Of a stretch of DNA of 64,000 nt, positions 63,304 to 64,000 are shown piece by piece (within the stretch, counting starts at the first letter, position 1; each line of letters begins with the position of its first letter). Source of the DNA: Mucilaginibacter achroorhodeus (GTDB taxonomy: Bacteria > Bacteroidota > Bacteroidia > Sphingobacteriales > Sphingobacteriaceae). Both the position numbers and the translations under genes were made by a program. Where the stretch lies: positions 404,372-468,371 of the forward strand of contig NZ_VOEI01000003.1 in assembly GCF_007846095.1 (NCBI RefSeq), read 5' to 3'. A model generated the notes under the pieces. That model was not told where the DNA came from. It saw only the letters and a program-made list of their open reading frames with translations, and searched no databases.

Positions 63304-63687
63304 TGCAAAACGTTCTATCGCTCCGGGCTTGTACCGGGGAGGAAAGTCCGGGCAACACAGAGCATCCTGCTTCCTAACGGGAAGGCGCCGGCAGCCGGCG
63401 ACAGCAAGTGCCACAGAGAATATACCGCCCTGTCCCGATAGCTATCGGGATGGTGGTAAGGGTGAAAACGTGAGGTAAGAGCTCACGGCTTTTCCGGGCG
63501 ACCGGGATCGCGGTAAACCTCAGGAGTTGAAAAACCAAATAGGTTCTGAAAGTGAAGCTGCTCGCTTCCGTACCCGCAAGGGTCGTCAGAATGGGTAGGT
63601 TGATAAAGCGTGCCGGCAACGGTATGCGTAGATTAATGATAGAAATCTCCGCAAGGAGACACAGAACCCGGCTTACAGATTTGCTGC
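63304..63687 (+). ncRNA. rnpB: RNase P RNA (M1 RNA), class A
   Basis: The conserved core is seen: GAGGAAAGTCCGGGC near the 5' end (63339-63353, part of P3/P4), ACAGAGAATATACCGCC-like P4/P5 region, the mid-gene GGTAAGGGTGAAAACGTGAGGTAAGAG segment (positions ~63454-63480), and the 3' AGAACCCGGCTTAC. The 5' TGCAAA and 3' TTTGC ends can pair as P1. It is the catalytic RNA of tRNA 5'-processing. The exact ends are inferred from the promoter, P1 pairing and terminator. A perfect 18-nt palindrome is embedded at 63433-63450. Confidence 0.95.
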
Positions 63688-63693
63688 TGTAAA

Positions 63694-63720
63694 GATCCCC
63701 TTTCGAGGGGATTTTTGTTT
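63694..63720 (+). terminator. Intrinsic terminator of rnpB
   Basis: ATCCCC pairs with GGGGAT around TTTCGA, followed by TTTTTGTTT, 7 bp past the RNA's inferred 3' end. Confidence 0.9.
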
Positions 63721-63727
63721 ACCCAGT

Positions 63728-63770
63728 GTTCACGTTCACGCCGTGAACATGCGTGAACACTCGTGAACGC
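63728..63770. repeat. Cluster of GTTCAC/GTGAAC motifs
   Basis: The region holds GTTCAC twice followed by GTGAAC three times; CGTGAAC recurs with 10-bp spacing. GTTCAC-GCC-GTGAAC forms a small hairpin. It lies between the rnpB terminator and the insertion sequence end. Confidence 0.5.
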
Positions 63771-63780
63771 TGACACAACC

Positions 63781-64000
63781 TGACCCGTCCTGGAAAAAGT
63801 TTACAGATTAATGAATTAATACTGCGGTGAATTTACACTTTATCATTTAATACTGATGGATGTTGATCCTTCATTTTGTTCAATCATTCATGATAGCCTC
63901 CTTTCTGTGTGGTTTCCGGTAATAGTTCTGCCATTTTCGTTTCAGCTCACCGGTTTTCAGGTGGGCTTGCTCGGGTGTCATCATTTCAATGCTGCTGTGC
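63781..64000 (-). mobile_element. End of an IS3-type insertion sequence
   Basis: The transposase C-terminus (63880-64000) is followed to the left by ~100 bp of non-coding DNA and a terminus starting TGACCCGTCCTGG at 63781, similar to the TGACC... ends of IS3-family elements. The other end and the target repeats are outside the window; the boundary is inferred. Confidence 0.55.
63880..64000 (-). CDS. IS3-family transposase (integrase core) C-terminal fragment
   Basis: The minus-strand frame enters at the window edge and stops at 63880. It encodes HSSIEMMTPEQAHLKTGEL (then KRKWQNYYRKPHRKEAIMND), the typical end of the IS3/IS150 type OrfB transposase with the NxRxHxSIxxxTPxxAH pattern. Upstream catalytic DDE residues lie outside the window. 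Confidence 0.85.
   Translation of the reverse strand, partial: HSSIEMMTPEQAHLKTGELKRKWQNYYRKPHRKEAIMND

Noticed and set aside
63374..63619. 81-codon open frame antisense to rnpB
   Set aside because: It overlies the conserved RNase P RNA and has no protein motif.
63728..63770. CRISPR-like repeat
   Set aside because: The units are only 6-7 bp with 10-bp spacing, without spacers of 30 bp or cas genes.

Overview
The window looks like a chromosomal segment from a free-living, polysaccharide-degrading member of the Bacteroidota, most likely family Sphingobacteriaceae (Mucilaginibacter/Pedobacter type). The evidence is a SusC/SusD pair, a one-protein hybrid two-component regulator, many lipoprotein signals, scarce Shine-Dalgarno sequences, several TANNTTTG-type -7 boxes and the overall gene style. 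The genus is inference. No rRNA, tRNA or CRISPR array was seen.

Layout. 1-3306: carbohydrate catabolism edge with a truncated zinc alcohol dehydrogenase, a GH29 alpha-L-fucosidase and a divergent AraC regulator. 3323-26908: a large minus-strand polysaccharide utilisation locus (PUL). In transcription order it holds GH36, an orphan TPR histidine kinase, GH2, GH30, a hybrid two-component sensor/regulator, GH16, SusC, SusD, an FG-GAP/ASPIC surface lipoprotein and a PAP2/vanadium-haloperoxidase-like lipoprotein. The enzyme set fits a beta-linked glucan or galactan with alpha-galactosyl decorations; the sequence does not settle the substrate. 27065-35742: bestrophin, a heavy-metal RND efflux operon (CzcCBA/CusCBA type), a response regulator without a partner kinase and an MscS channel. 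35940-39548: two related two-module proteins of unknown function and a complete two-component system, three of the four genes forming one operon. 39722-48065: metallophosphoesterase, beta-carbonic anhydrase, a DUF5695-like secreted protein, a rifampin ADP-ribosyltransferase (Arr) with an added helical N-terminal domain, and a YVTN-propeller/phosphoesterase fusion. 48081-57414: housekeeping genes (ubiX, ppx-ppk, yajQ, hsp20, thioesterase, glcD-like, folB, acyl-CoA dehydrogenase). 57500-60964: a second orphan TPR kinase overlapping a convergent GH1 beta-glucosidase. 61288-63246: a four-gene ATGA-chained operon (DinB, lipoprotein, SCO, cytochrome c). 63304-63687: rnpB with promoter and terminator. 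63781-64000: the end of an IS3-type insertion sequence.

How the genes work together. The PUL regulator would sense an oligosaccharide in the periplasm and drive SusCD and the hydrolases. A 13-bp direct repeat in the long susC leader region is the best candidate for its binding site. The orphan response regulator next to the efflux operon shares repeated ATTAGAA/TTCTAAT boxes with the efflux promoter, suggesting that it controls both.

Less-described items worth attention are the tandem-module operon with its sensor pair (35940-39548), the Arr fusion (44765-45508), a compact promoter-hairpin-terminator RNA between ppx and ubiX (48684-48766), and the shared AATTGTT-N5-AACAATT palindromes. All calls come from reading motifs and protein sequence by eye; no database search was run.
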